Below are positions 1 through 11,180 of a stretch of DNA of 64,000 nucleotides, in pieces. How positions within the stretch are numbered: the first letter of the stretch is position 1; every line of letters begins with the position of its first letter. Origin of the DNA: Plasmopara viticola (lineage: Eukaryota; Oomycota; Peronosporomycetes; Peronosporales; Peronosporaceae); NCBI GenBank assembly GCA_001695595.3, contig MBPM02000129.1:62001-126000 (forward strand). The letters are read 5' to 3'. The notes beneath the pieces were generated by a model. It saw only the letters and a list, made by a program, of their open reading frames with translations, made no database searches and was not told the origin of the DNA. The position numbers and the translations under genes are program-made.

Positions 1-1800
1 TAGGATTGACAAAGATGGACTAATTGTGGAAGCCTTTCTTGCCTACGCCGTGAATATTGACGATGATACAGACTCACCGACTACTTATACTCAAGCAATG
101 GCAGGCAAATGGCGTGAAGCAATGGATGCTGAGCTTTGCTCTCACGAAGAGAATAAAAAGTGGACATTGCAGCCACGAGGGAAGATTGGACGCACAATTG
201 GATCACGATGGGTATTTGCCAAGAAGCGTAATCATAATGGCGCTATCGTGAGATACAAGGCACGACTGGTCGCGAAAGTTTCAAGCAGAAGTATAACGCT
301 GACGTTTTCGAGACATATTCCCCGGTTGCCAACATGAATTTGAATCGAATAATTTTCGCGGTATGTGCTGAATGCGATTATCAAATGGAACAGCTGGACG
401 TCGACACGGCTTTTCTCAATAGCGTGTTGACGGACAACATTTATATGGAAGTTCCGCTTGGTGTCGACAATGCTCAAGGATACATATGTCAATTAAACAA
501 GGCTATTTACGGACTTAAGCAAGCTGCGAGTGCCTGGAACAAAACAATACATCGTGTCTTCGTCAGGAATGGCTTTAAGAGTTGCGGAGCAGATTAATGT
601 GTTTACGTCAAGAGAACTGAAGAAGGTTTTGTTTACGTTGGACTATATGTGGATGACATGATTATCGCAGCAAGAAGCAGCAAAGAATTAAATCAAGTAA
701 AGGGAGTTCTGAAGAATGCTTTAAAGATGAAGGAGCTTGGTCAGGCGGAATTTATTTTGGGTATGGAACTTGATCACGACAGGTCAGCTGGAATATTGAT
801 GATCAAACAGACTCGCTACATCGATGACGTGGTCAAGCGATTCGGTCAACAAGATGCCAATAGTGTTAAAAACCCTTGCGTATCAGAATTGAAGCTGTTG
901 TCAAAGCAGTCACTCACAACGGAAGAGGGACGGTCGACAATGCGATCAAAGCCTTATCGCTCTTTGATTATATGCTTGCTGTACATAACGACATGCACTC
1001 GGCCTGATATTGCTTACATGGTGACACAGCTATCACGTTTTCTAGGGAACCCAGGACTACAACATTGGAGCGCAGCAATTCGAATAGTACGGTATCTGAA
1101 GACCACGCGTCAAATCGGTATCGTCTACCGAGGAAGTAGAAGCGTTGCGGTCAAAGCATACTCGGATGCAGATTGGGGCAGCAACACAGATGATAGACGC
1201 TCGGTCTCGGGAATTATGGTCATGATTGCAAGCGCACCAAAGGTATTAAAGTCGAAGTACCAACGGACAGTTGCGCTAAGCTCAGCGGAAATTGAGTGTA
1301 TGGCTCTCAGTTTATACACACAAGAAGTTCTTTGGACGCGGGCAATGCTAAAGGACATGGGTCACGAGCAAGTTCAAGGCACACAGGTTTGAGAAGACAA
1401 CCAAGGTGCTATCGTGTTGGCCAATAACGCGGGATACCATGCTAGGGTGAAGCATGTGGACATCAAACACCACTTAATTCGTGAGAACGTGCAAGAAGGA
1501 CTGTTGAAGATCGAATACATCAACAGGAAGAGTTAGCTTGCAGATATGCTGACGAAGGCAGTTGGGACCAAGATGCTGAAGTATCTGCGCGAAGCCACCG
1601 GAATCAAGACCAAGTCAGCAACGAAGGACACACAGCATTAGCGGTGAGTGGGAGTGTTAAAATTACACTGCTGAATGCATGTTGAACAGGCGGTTGGCGT
1701 CACAGTATTTACACGCACGTTACAGTCAGGAATTACATATGGTAGCCGTTCATTGGTCTAGATAAATAGATTCACTTCGGTTTTTACTTTTTACTCAATA
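1..1800 (+). mobile_element. Ty1/copia element, 3' part, broken (copy 1)
   Basis: This is the distal pol region and 3' LTR of a copia element that runs off the left edge of the window. Translation in pieces gives reverse transcriptase (RARLVAK-like entry, LDVDTAFLNS, YVDDMI) and RNase H (SDADWGSNTDDRRSVSG, KHVDIKHH). The sequence closely parallels copy 4 from about 57269 onward. It is inactive: a one-base loss near 279 shifts frame, a Gln codon has become TAA at 595-597, a Trp codon has become TGA at 1390-1392, and a further Gln codon has become TAG near 1534. The 3' LTR is 1655-1800, preceded by a purine-rich tract. Everything upstream of RT lies outside the window. Confidence 0.93.
1655..1800 (+). 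repeat. 3' LTR of copia copy 1
   Basis: This 146-bp LTR starts TGTTAAAATTACACTGC and ends ACTCAATA. It aligns along its whole length with the LTRs at 22452-22597 and 26766-26911 (reverse) and at 54647-54789. It carries many substitutions relative to them, which fits an older insertion. Confidence 0.85.
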
Positions 1801-1987
1801 GTTTCTTTGAATTATTTATACTCAAATCTGATATCTAATTAGACGACGATAACATAAGCCATGGTTACAGTTGACTTCGTGCTGCTCTTTCTCTAATTAA
1901 AAAACCATTTCAATAGCCTTTCGCGCCGATTTGCCGTTGCGTCTAATAAAATCTCGTCCTACCTCAAAAAGCAAAAAGATCCCTAGC

Positions 1988-2464
1988 ATGGTCGACTGGA
2001 ATGCCAAGGTCTACATTGCGTGTACGTCCGTGCTGTACCTCAAGTTTCTGATGGCTACGCTCGTCCAGGGCGACAAGAAGTTTCGTTCGGGTGGCCGCCC
2101 GCCTGAAGACGCGATGCTTAATCTCAACAAGACCATTGGGAAAGGTCGTCCACAGACGTATGGGCTGGACACGACGGACGACGAAAAGGTTTTAAAGGCG
2201 CGTACGATGGAGCACCGCTGGACGCGCATCGTGAACAACGACCTTGAGTCGATTCCGTTTGCGCTCTTGATCTTTGGCGGCGGTGTCTTTGTCGGAAGCA
2301 ACGCGGTCGTGCAAACCGGCGCCATGATTATCTACACGCTCGCGCGCTGTCTGCATACGTACGTGTACGCGCACAGCATGCAGCCACACCGTGCCATGTG
2401 CTGGATTGTGGGCGTCTGCACTACAGTCGTGGGCCTCGGGAACGCCGTCGTTGCGGTTCTGTAG
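1988..2464 (+). CDS. MAPEG-family membrane protein (mPGES-1 / microsomal GST-like)
   Basis: This predicts a 158-residue integral membrane protein of the MAPEG superfamily (glutathione-dependent microsomal transferases and prostaglandin E synthases, usually in the ER membrane). The support is the size, a hydrophobic N-terminal segment, the family signature in the middle (VLKARTMEHRWTRIVNNDLE followed by SIPFALLIFGGG, matching the R-x-x-R-x-x-x-N-D-x-E/N pattern), and two further hydrophobic segments at the C terminus. The ATG at 1988 is the first in frame; the upstream open frame has no ATG. It faces the cutinase gene convergently, with about 280 bp between stop codons. Substrate and exact reaction cannot be read from sequence. 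Confidence 0.82.
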   Translation: MVDWNAKVYIACTSVLYLKFLMATLVQGDKKFRSGGRPPEDAMLNLNKTIGKGRPQTYGLDTTDDEKVLKARTMEHRWTRIVNNDLESIPFALLIFGGGVFVGSNAVVQTGAMIIYTLARCLHTYVYAHSMQPHRAMCWIVGVCTTVVGLGNAVVAVL

Positions 2465-2746
2465 TACGTGAACGGCATTGATGGCTTTGCTCCTTTGGCA
2501 GAGGCATAATCGCGTGCATGTTATGGTAATATAGCTACTCCTTTTAGTGAATTATGGATTGCCATAAGGCGGACGTGGGACGATACAGTAATGTCAACTC
2601 GACCCTATTTTTTTCTGATTCGATACAGAAAGAATGCCTGCATTTAGGCTCTATTATAACACGTGATGGGTCAAAGAGTTACCGTAACTGTAATAGTCAG
2701 CTAAAATTGAGCACAAGGGAACACCATCTTAATCGCATCATTTACG

Positions 2747-3391
2747 CTAAGTCGACCTACCACCCTGCACTAGCCCCGCAGCTTCTGAAGCCGCACGAGC
2801 CACGCTGCCATCCTTTGGGTAGGCTAAGTGTGCCTTTATATTGAAGCCATTGCCACATATCGGGTCGCCCTTGTTGCAAAACTCGATCGCTTTTGGGCCG
2901 TAAAGTTGACTCGACGATTTAATCGTTCGACCCGTGAGCTTTAACGGATTGCCAAACGTCACGACCGCCTTGATACGAGGAGCGAGTGTCTCTGGAATAA
3001 CTGCACCATGAGCAAGCGGAATCTTGATGCCAATGGCGATATTAGTGACACTAGCGCCTTGCGAGTAACCACCGAGGACGAAGACAGTGTTTGGACACTG
3101 TTGTGCCACGGCCTTGACGTGGTTGGTCATATCTGTAGCGCCTGGGCCGGCACTCAATTGGGACACTGAAGCCGCGTAGTTGACTGCGTACGACGAGACG
3201 CTCAGATTAGCGAGTTTGGACGTCAGCTCGCTGACGAAGGGAGTGCCACATATACCGAAACCAGCCTTCTCTCCCGTACCGCGAGCAAAGACAATGTGAA
3301 GATCGGTGCATTGAGCAGTGACGGTGACAGGACAGGCGAGCATGAGCACGAGAGCGTTGAGAAGGTTACAGGAAGACGCAGCAAACTTCAT
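2747..3391 (-). CDS. Secreted cutinase (serine esterase, CE5 family)
   Basis: This is a complete 214-residue cutinase. Cutinases hydrolyse ester bonds of the plant cuticle polymer cutin and act outside the cell. An N-terminal signal peptide ends around residue 26 (hydrophobic core LLNALVLMLACPVTV). The nucleophile elbow GYSQG places Ser at residue 110, the acid is Asp176 in CNKGDPIC, and the base is His188 in KAHLAY. Cys28/Cys99 and Cys172/Cys179 fit the two family disulfides, and an extra Cys48 is present. No frame damage is seen. A 22-bp repeat in three copies lies 40-105 bp upstream of the start codon. Family membership is firm; a role in plant infection is inferred from family knowledge. 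Confidence 0.95.
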   Translation of the reverse strand: MKFAASSCNLLNALVLMLACPVTVTAQCTDLHIVFARGTGEKAGFGICGTPFVSELTSKLANLSVSSYAVNYAASVSQLSAGPGATDMTNHVKAVAQQCPNTVFVLGGYSQGASVTNIAIGIKIPLAHGAVIPETLAPRIKAVVTFGNPLKLTGRTIKSSSQLYGPKAIEFCNKGDPICGNGFNIKAHLAYPKDGSVARAASEAAGLVQGGRST

Positions 3392-3430
3392 AGCGTTGGC
3401 TTCGTCGTTGTCAAAGGTTTAATGAACAAG

Positions 3431-3496
3431 AGGGGATTTGCTGACTGACTTGAGGGGATTTGCTGACTGACTTGAGGGGATTTGCTGACTGACTTG
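3431..3496. repeat. 22-bp tandem repeat, three perfect copies, upstream of cutinase
   Basis: The unit AGGGGATTTGCTGACTGACT plus TG (22 bp) occurs three times without a mismatch at 3431-3452, 3453-3474 and 3475-3496. It sits 40-105 bp upstream of the minus-strand cutinase start, in its promoter or 5' leader. Confidence 0.95.
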
Positions 3497-3772
3497 ATTG
3501 AAAAGTAATTGCAGGGAAAGCATTCCATGACCTCGTCAAAAAGTATCAACTTTTTGTTATTCTGATACGCTCACGCTCAACGTTGAGGGCGATCGAGTGC
3601 TCGAGGAGCTCCTCCCGACAACGCGGCCATAATCACGTGATTATAGAGACACTGGAGACCGTATAGATGATTCGTAAACTGGTGGTCCCCACTTATGTTG
3701 ATTTTACGAACACATTAGTAGCGCTTTCGACTTGAACACTACAGGAAATTGACAGCGTGTGCTAATGCGTAC

Positions 3773-3818
3773 TGCGCATGAACGTGTGCTTAGTGCTCTG
3801 AGCACGTGTTCATGCGCA
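3773..3818. repeat. Imperfect 18-bp inverted repeat
   Basis: Arms TGCGCATGAACGTGTGCT (3773-3790) and AGCACGTGTTCATGCGCA (3801-3818) are reverse complements at 16 of 18 positions around a 10-base loop. It lies in non-coding DNA and no function is apparent. It could be a hairpin or part of a decayed element. Confidence 0.7.
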
Positions 3819-4072
3819 ACAACGTTACTTCTCAAAAGGAAAAAAAAATGCAGAGAATAACTCGATGGTGAACTGGCACAATTTGCTAGCGAGGTCTGAG
3901 TTCTAGCAGCAGCCGTGTGAAAAGATTAGACACTGCTTTTCGTGAATCAATTCCCGATATTTCTTTAAGGAACACTAATTCCTTAGAGGTGTTGGGCGGT
4001 TAGCGTGATTGATTTTACCATTACCGCATGATTGGCCATACCGAGTTTGTTCATAGAGTCGACAATTATTAA

Positions 4073-4246
4073 AGGGAACCGTTAAAGTGTCGGTACTCTT
4101 TTGGTAAACTGCCGGTACCCTTTGATTTTAGCCAATGAGATTAAATTAAATCCATCAATGGAAGCAGTTTGTCTCTGTAAATGAACACAGTGTTTTTACA
4201 CCAATAGAAAGATCATCCGGTACCCCTCTTTCGTGAACTGCCGTTC
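4073..4246 (+). repeat. Left terminal inverted repeat of the PIG-K-carrying element
   Basis: This aligns in inverted orientation with about 5173-5337. A shared core is AGCCAATGAGATTAAA, followed by TCCATCAATGG and TGAACACAGTGTTTTT. The left arm has roughly 20 extra bases near its outer end relative to the right arm. Confidence 0.82.
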
Positions 4247-4305
4247 CCCGTTTTGAGCCAAAAAAAAGGAGCAATTCCGTCAATGAGAGCAATATTTTTC
4301 TGTCA

Positions 4306-4985
4306 ATGAAATCAGCACTGAACAAGTTATCGAAATGCGCCTTCCTCTACGTCGTCTTTCTGGGTGTTGCTACTGCTGATTGTGAGCTGCGCTTGCGGAG
4401 AAGCATACCATCGTGAAAAATTGGGCGGTGATTGTGAGCAAGGCATCTGTAGTATGGCTCCATGCCTTGTATGATAATGTGCGTCATTTGCTGTAGGTCG
4501 ACACGTCTCGCTTTTGGAGTAATTACAGACTCATTGCGAATGCGTTATCACACTACCACTCAGTCAAGCGCCTTGGGATCCCAGACAGCCAGGTAAGACA
4601 ATGTTAAAGACAGTTTGTCATACCTTGCTTATTGACAATGCGACGCTGCTGTTGTAGATTATCTTGATGCTGGCGGACCAAATGCCGTGCAATCCTCGCA
4701 ATTGGGACAAGTATTTAACAGTCGAAGCCAAAATGTTAATCTGTTGGTGTTTATCCTGCATCACGTTTGCTTTGAATGCACCTGCTGATTCGATTTAGTG
4801 TCTAACGCAGCTATGGAAAAAACGCCGAGGTCGATTATCGCGGCTCCGAGGTCTCAGTGGCCAACTTCATTACAGTCCTTACGGGTGTGTCAAGTAGATA
4901 TTTAGTGTAACTTTTTCGTGCTGACCTAATCGAACGATCAGGACGGCATGAGCCAGATAAAAACAGCAATCACAAAGCTCATGAC
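4306..4985 (+). pseudogene. PIGK: Captured 5' fragment of PIG-K/GPI8 (GPI transamidase catalytic subunit), five exons, decayed
   Basis: Conceptual splicing gives a signal peptide from ATG 4306 (hydrophobic core FLYVVFLGVATA) and then NWAVIVDTSRFWSNYRLIAN, HSVKRLGIPDSQ, IILMLADQMPCNPRN, GQVFNSRSQNVNL, YGKNAEVDYRGSEVSVANF and VLTGRHEP. These are in the order found in PIG-K, the clan CD cysteine protease that attaches GPI anchors in the ER. Introns are 4434-4496, 4593-4657, 4743-4810 and 4885-4941 (57-68 nt), all GT..AG and all joining in frame. Two small frameshifts remain, one between the signal peptide and NWAVI and one near 4708. The fragment ends before the catalytic His and Cys of the family, so it cannot encode an active enzyme. 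Retained introns rule out a processed retrocopy. Confidence 0.85.
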
Positions 4986-5172
4986 CTTGGGCGCGCGCGT
5001 GCATGAGAGCCGCCGACTTTGCCTCTTCCAGAGTGCTGTACGAGAGCTATCTAGGGTGTTGCATAGTGTTCATTGCGAGAAGAAGAGTGCGGGAAGAGTG
5101 ATATTGAGAAGATCAATGTTGAATAGAGTGATTTTGAAAAGAGGTGAGTAGGAGTTATTTCTTAAGAAACAA

Positions 5173-5337
5173 GAAGTACCGGCACTTTACGAAAAAGGGG
5201 TATCGGATGGGTACTGCGTTCTCTTTATTGGCTGAAAAACACTGTGTTCATTAACAGAGATAAACTGCTCCCATTGATGGATTTAGTTTAATCTCATTGG
5301 CTAATATCAAGGGGTACCGGCAGGATAACAGTTCCCT
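5173..5337 (-). repeat. Right terminal inverted repeat of the PIG-K-carrying element
   Basis: The reverse complement of this segment matches the left arm, including TAGCCAATGAGATTAAAC, CATCAATGGGAGCAGTTT and the outer AGGGAAC end. The TATTAA target copy follows at 5338-5343. Confidence 0.82.
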
Positions 5338-5343
5338 TATTAA

Positions 5344-8300
5344 ACTATTCTAAGACTTTAGTATACAATGCGACGGCATCCTCCATTTTGTCATCAGATG
5401 TTTTACCTGGTATTGGACTATACGCTAGTGAGCCATCGCGCTTGCTGCATCGTGGACCTACTCGTAAGATTACAGTATATGGGCTGTCCGATCCCTCGAA
5501 TACCTACGCTCTGAACCTAAAAAAAGGTCCCACGTTTAGGATGCCAGTCCAATTCAAGGCGTAAATTGTAACCAACGATATATTTTACCGGTGTCTCGAA
5601 TACAAGCTAAAGTAAAAATTTAAATGAAGATTTTGAAAAGAACTCGAGAGCTATCAGCTAGCTCTTGAAGGGGTGACCGTGATGTAGTGTGCAAGTCACA
5701 GAAGCACTATGTCAGGTGGAAGAGCAAGTCATTTGGATGTGGAAGCAGCCCAACACAAGATCTGAGCCTTGAATAGAACAGTGTTTTTTTTTTCGAATAC
5801 CTAAATACCGACCAAGAAGATAGACAAGCTAACTGACACGATAAAATTAAAATTGGTAGTTGTAGTGACTTCATAAATGAAAAGGTGTGAGGAGAGGGCA
5901 CTTCGCAGTCACCACCATCACAAGTAGTAGAAGCTGAAAAGGAGCAATCGTAACGGACGTAGGCTGAAGCGTCATAGAAATAAAAGAATTGAGGCATAGA
6001 GAAAATTTTGCACACCTAAAAGACTATGTTGTTAAGTTATAAGAACGACAATGAAGCTGCCTCGTAAATCCGAAAGCGACTCTGCTTCTTTTCTTCGTCT
6101 TAGGACGGAAAATATCTTGATTTCTTTTTGATTAAAAACGAGAGCTCTTCGTAGATGACTACTGTAATTCCTACTAGTATGTCCTTCAGAGTATTTGGTA
6201 AAGACTGGCAAGGACGTAATTTTTTGAGCTTTTTCTGTTGTGGCAAAGTCACGCGCAGCCGATATGCACTATGGGATCTTAGTCGGGCGACAACTTGACA
6301 AATCGCACAACATCTTGCAAAAAGGAGCGTGTATGAAGATACGCGATCTCTTGGCGATTTATTTTATCAAATTACAATGTTTATCTTGTTTTCTCTTACA
6401 AGAAAAAACGGTAGATTGCCTACCACAAAACAAAATATGATTCCTATTAACATAAAGCCGGCTCTTACTACAAAACCTTAGTTTATGGAACGGCTCATTA
6501 CACCCTACCAACCAGAATTAAAATTACATCTAGCAGAAGAATGGAAGCTATCCCTTTTTTGAAATATGCAAGAAGTTGTTTATACCAATGACCAAAGGGT
6601 CATTAATTGGGCTATCGATCAGTCTTGTCTTTTGACATAATTTAATCGGACTTTGACAATTTTTTTTTGACTTCCACGGCTCCCACTGCTCCAGAATCGG
6701 CCCTGACGCGTAAGGTTGCGTCAACAACAAAAGTTGCGCTTGCACATGCTGCTTCTGTACAATGGACGGCTAGCTTTGAAACGCTCGCATACCAGAGGGC
6801 TGCTGAAAAACGCATGCCTTTCTTTCGACTGCTCACGGAAGTCCACAATCTCCGCCTTTGGGAAACAGATATGGCGAGCACTTGCTGTAGAGATGCGAAG
6901 AAGTCGTAGATTTAGAACGAATCTGTCGGAAATAATCTCATTGCGCGAGGCTATGCCTCGAAAGTTGCTAACCTGGTGCCAATATCACCCCACCACATGG
7001 TTTTGTGAAAAGAGCGGATTACACATACTGTCACCACCACAGTTCGGATAGAGAACCTGGTTTGAGCTTGAATAACCCTTTGAGAAATTAATTACCAAGC
7101 ATTAAGACATTAAGCGAAGTATGTTACGTATATGACCTCAAAGCGCAGTATTTTTTCTGGTGGATCAGGAAAAGTGCATCTTCGAGATGCTCGGCATCGA
7201 TGAATGCTCAATTCAAGCGCTGGAAACGTGACTTTTGAGCAAAAATCCACGTTCCAGCGCAAGTATGGAGTCACTCCGTACATACTTTAACGCGCAACCA
7301 AAAGTCCACGCTTCACATAAAGCAGAACGCCCCAACCATCGATCCGTCGCGCTGAAGTTTCTTTACCGACTTTTACGAGCTTGTGCTTTTAGATAGGCCC
7401 TTCACCATAAAATGTGCTAATGAGAGCACCATAATGGTTGATTACACTATGCAAACGGTCTTCGCCTAGCAGCGCATTTAGCATAAAGGTCGGCAATCAA
7501 GGATGCCGGAACAGGTCGCTCCAGTATTGGCCTCGCGCAATAAGAAGCCTCTGCGAGCGGGATCGCACGCCTTATGATTGCTCTCGATGTTGGATCTAGC
7601 ATTCGACGTGCAGCTTTTATAAAATGGCCGTGGACCCTTCAGGTCCCAAGGAGTGCTTTAGTCATGTGATCCAGAAGGATATTATGGTGCGCAATCTTCG
7701 AGCTACGTCGGGGATTTGTTTCTCTTTGAACTGAGCCCCAGGTGTATCCAGCCGCCCAAACCGCACGGCGTTATGCGTACACAGCCTCTAGGTCTTATGA
7801 ATAATACAATGGTGACGATGAAGTCATTTGTAGCCGCGTGACCACCCTCCCTACATACTAGACAACACCGCGCAGCATATGCGTTGAGGTGAAGTTTTAT
7901 ATGGCTGACTTCTCACTTTACAACGCGGTATACGCATTCACGGACTAAAAGCCCTTTTGCGTACATGAAGTAGAGCATTGAGCCCCTTTAATTCTACAAA
8001 GCACGGAGGGTTAAGGAATAAGAAGGGAAATGCTTTTTCCTCATAAGTCTCTGATCTGTGACCAGCATCTGTACGCGAAAGAGTTCTGACTTGGCGAAGA
8101 ATTGGCCGTGTTGACGCACCTTACTATTTACGTGAGGCGTCTTCAGTGGTTTGATATCTCCAAAATCTAAGCCCATCTGATTTCTGGAGTGCTCGTATCA
8201 CCACTTCGTACCGCTAGTCCCGCGCTCGTCCTTGCTGATTGACCAGGTTGACCTTTCCTGTCCGACTATCTGTAGGTGATTGATTTGCTGCTGACATTAT

Positions 8301-10330
8301 TACGTGGTTTCCATTAACCAAACCAGCGTTTGCCAGAAAAATGCACCAAGAAACCCTCTCGCCCGGAAGGCCATGGTATTTACGTATCATATTTATTAAC
8401 AGTCGATTTCGTTATTTTCTTGTTGTACTGGCTGGTGAAGGTGATAAATATATCATCTTTCCCAGACAGCACACGAATACCACTTTATTTGTAATGCCAT
8501 GAACCTCCGGCAATCGAAGTCAATTTTGAGGCTTATGTGCTTCCAACAGCTTGCCGGTACTAGTAGGCTCTAAAAAGGATTTGACAAATAGATTAGACAA
8601 AGGCTTCGTGGATCCTGCATAGGCAGTACTAAGCTTGTGCAAAATTTAAGTTAGGCCTAATTATACCCTCCAATTTACTTGGCAAAGTGCAGACAAAGCT
8701 AGGATAGCGTAGTCTGTTAGATTTCAAGGCTACTTCAAAGCAGCCGAGCAGTTTGAACTTCTCCGCCGCAACGAGTCGATAGCCAATGTTGTCATAGAAA
8801 TTAATTATCCTTATGACCTCAGAGTTTGCCTCAATAGTTGAGTTAATGGCTTTGCGGTGCTGACTAATCTCCTCTAAATCAAATATGTTGTCAAAATGTG
8901 TCTGGGACAAGCTCGTAATGGCCGAAACAATTGTACGACCGGATAATTAAACGTCAGCTGACGTTTGATATGTCGCTAGCCATTTAGTAGCATGCTGATA
9001 GCCTAACTAACAGCCATGAAAAATACAATCAACTTTGGTTCGGATTCAATAGTTGCCAACCATAAATTTGGTGCTTGCACCTCGACATGATGCGAAGCAA
9101 AGCGTTATTCTTTCGATACCAGTTTCTAAAGAAGTGTCAATCTGAACACCTAAGTGATTTTTCAAATAAATATATCTGAGCCAAGGCACAGCGTACGCCG
9201 CCTATAAGGCTGATTTAGGATATCTTCGACAGCAACAGAAAATGCATTTGTATTCTTGTGAGGAATTCCGATTTCATACATTATACATTTGAGAAACTTT
9301 CGACATTTAATTTGGCCAAGAATTCACTTCTTCAGTTCTTTAAGACTCGATCGGAGCGCATCAGCTGTGAAACAAAGCTGTTTTGTATTCTCTTGTTTAA
9401 TACATTGTAAAATGTCCAGGATTGTAGAAGTATCAAATATAAATTTACTTCTAGCGAAGCTATGCCACCCACGCTTGATCGGCTTTTTGCGATTTTAAGC
9501 AATCCACTGTATCTCGTAGATTTAAGCAAGCCGCTTGTGGGTTTTGCTACCCGTAGTTGGATGTACACCCGTGGTACTATGTTGCGCACGCGGGAAGCAA
9601 ACATTCGTCCTGCCGCGCGAGGCGCCAGAGTCAACAAGACGCTATAATAAGGTTTCATACTCAAAAACCAGCAGTCTACCACCGCTAGTTTTTCTCCATC
9701 AGCTGTAAAGTTTTTAAAAGCTAGCTTTGATGGTATGTATCAACCACACACTCATCATAAGTACTTCGGTCTATCGCAGTACGGTGGCGCGTATCTACCA
9801 GTTACCAGCGTCTCCTTTGCTTTAAGAGCACGCTTTTCCGAGCGACCTTTTAAAGGCCGTGAATAAGATAAAGATCCTCTTTGTCGCCCCCTTAGTAACT
9901 GAAATAGATCATGAGTCATACTATACTACAGCCAAAGCAGCGCATGTTGGCTTGTTCGGCTCTGCTTAAGTCCATCGTGATTGAATTCGGGTCAGCGGTC
10001 CCACGGAAATCACTTCTCTTGTTTCATAGACAAGACGCTGCTCGTGTTATACATTCTGAAGGAGCGAGCTTTTTATGCCTACACTTCTTTTAAAGGGCAA
10101 TTGGAAATGCTTCTCACATTGTTGTGGTCTGCAATATAATGAGATGAGAGCGAGAGTTTAGACCGTTCATGAGTACAATATTTTCAACTTGTTTGAGAAG
10201 TTTCGCTCGAACGATGAAGACAATCATTTCGTACCATATTCACGAAACTCGCACTTTTCTTAAGATAGCACGACTATTGGCAAGACTTAAATCTTGCAGT
10301 AGAAAATTCTTTGACTGCTTTGCAATCATC
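5344..10330. other. Gene-poor interval, no recognisable gene
   Basis: About 5 kb with only short, unsupported open frames on either strand. No domain, RNA gene, LTR or terminal inverted repeat was recognised. The frames at 6667-6909, 8629-8910 (minus) and 9332-9682 (minus) are the longest, but none has a family motif that I can name. It is most likely decayed transposon DNA leading into the gypsy relic to its right. Confidence 0.5.
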
Positions 10331-11180
10331 TCAAGTTTGTTTGTAGATGCTCCTATCCATGACGTCACTGTTGCGAGTCATGCATTTTGACAGGTGAACT
10401 ATGACATCCACCTGGACTTGACTTCGCGCTGGCCGTCTTCGAAAGATTTCACCAGGTCCACCCCATGCAAAACATGCTGCATCTCTTTTCCTGGCTTTCA
10501 CGTGCTCTCGTGGTCTAAATAACTTTTTCACTTGACAGGCCATTCGCGCCTATGTTGCACCTTGCGAATCTCTGAAAGTTTCCCCTCGATGTACGTCTTT
10601 TCACCAGTCTCTTCATCGATGATAAGTAATGTGATTTTTGACGTAGGTTGTATCTTGAACTTGTCTAGACTTAGCACATAAACTTATCGACGCGACAAGT
10701 TCGTCGGCAATTTCAATTTTGCAACACTGTCATTGATCATCTTGTTAATGCAAAATAAATCGACACGTTTCGCAGTCAATTAACTCTTTTTTCCCTCTAT
10801 CTCGATTGTAACTTGTCAAATCACGGCAACTGTGCTGCTGTAATGCATTGAGATGTTCTTGCACGCGTCGTTGCATATCCGCCAGAAACAAAATCGCGAT
10901 GTGATACAATAAAACTCCTCGGTACTTTCGAAAAGACTCTGTCGTGCTGAAAACGATTGCGCTGCAGCGCCACGCTGTGTATTACTCCTCGAAGCTGATT
11001 CCTTGCAACACCTTTTGCCGCCAAATACTGATCCACTTTCCCGCAGAACTTCTGCTTGAACTCTTCGATGCACCCGCTGTACGCTGGCAACGTCAATCTT
11101 TCTAACTCTAATTCTATTCTTGGTTGCTCTCGCTGCCTCCTGTCAAGCATCTCTTCCTGCCGTGCCAGCAGTGCGATCAT
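10331..11180 (-). pseudogene. Relic Ty3/gypsy gag, minus strand
   Basis: The minus-strand frame at 10821-11180 has a charged start (MIALLARQEEMLDRRQREQ) followed by LTLPAYSG and then KVDQYLAAKGV. This resembles the gag N-terminal pattern of oomycete gypsy elements (L-x-L-P-x-(F/Y)-x-G ... Q-Y-x-x-A-K-G-V). The frame then breaks. About 500 bases further along the same strand, near 10480, CFAWGGPGEIFRRRPA looks like a damaged CCHC zinc knuckle (C-x2-C replaced, G-x-P-G-x3-R-R kept). No intact protease or polymerase was found downstream. Assignment rests on motif resemblance only. Confidence 0.45.

Larger units (their letters stand above)
4067..5343. mobile_element. TIR-bounded DNA element carrying a PIG-K gene fragment (Pack-TYPE candidate)
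   Basis: The element spans 4073-5337. It begins AGGGAACCG and ends CAGTTCCCT, and is flanked on both sides by TATTAA (4067-4072 and 5338-5343), a 6-bp target duplication. The terminal inverted repeats are long, about 165-175 bp (left about 4073-4246, right about 5173-5337), and align over most of their length with scattered mismatches and small gaps. The left arm also contains a second, more degenerate copy of its own motif (about 4217-4305), so the arm itself is partly duplicated. No transposase is present. The interior is a piece of the GPI-transamidase gene PIG-K with introns, as expected when a non-autonomous DNA transposon captures genomic DNA. The superfamily is not identified. Confidence 0.8.

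Noticed and set aside
3431..3496. Possible CRISPR array
   Set aside because: The three copies are contiguous with no spacers, in a eukaryotic promoter.
5707..6015. Minus-strand frame with an internal MKSLQLPILILSCQLACLS signal-like segment
   Set aside because: The mature part has no pattern, the start would be internal, and one hydrophobic run in AT-rich DNA is weak evidence.
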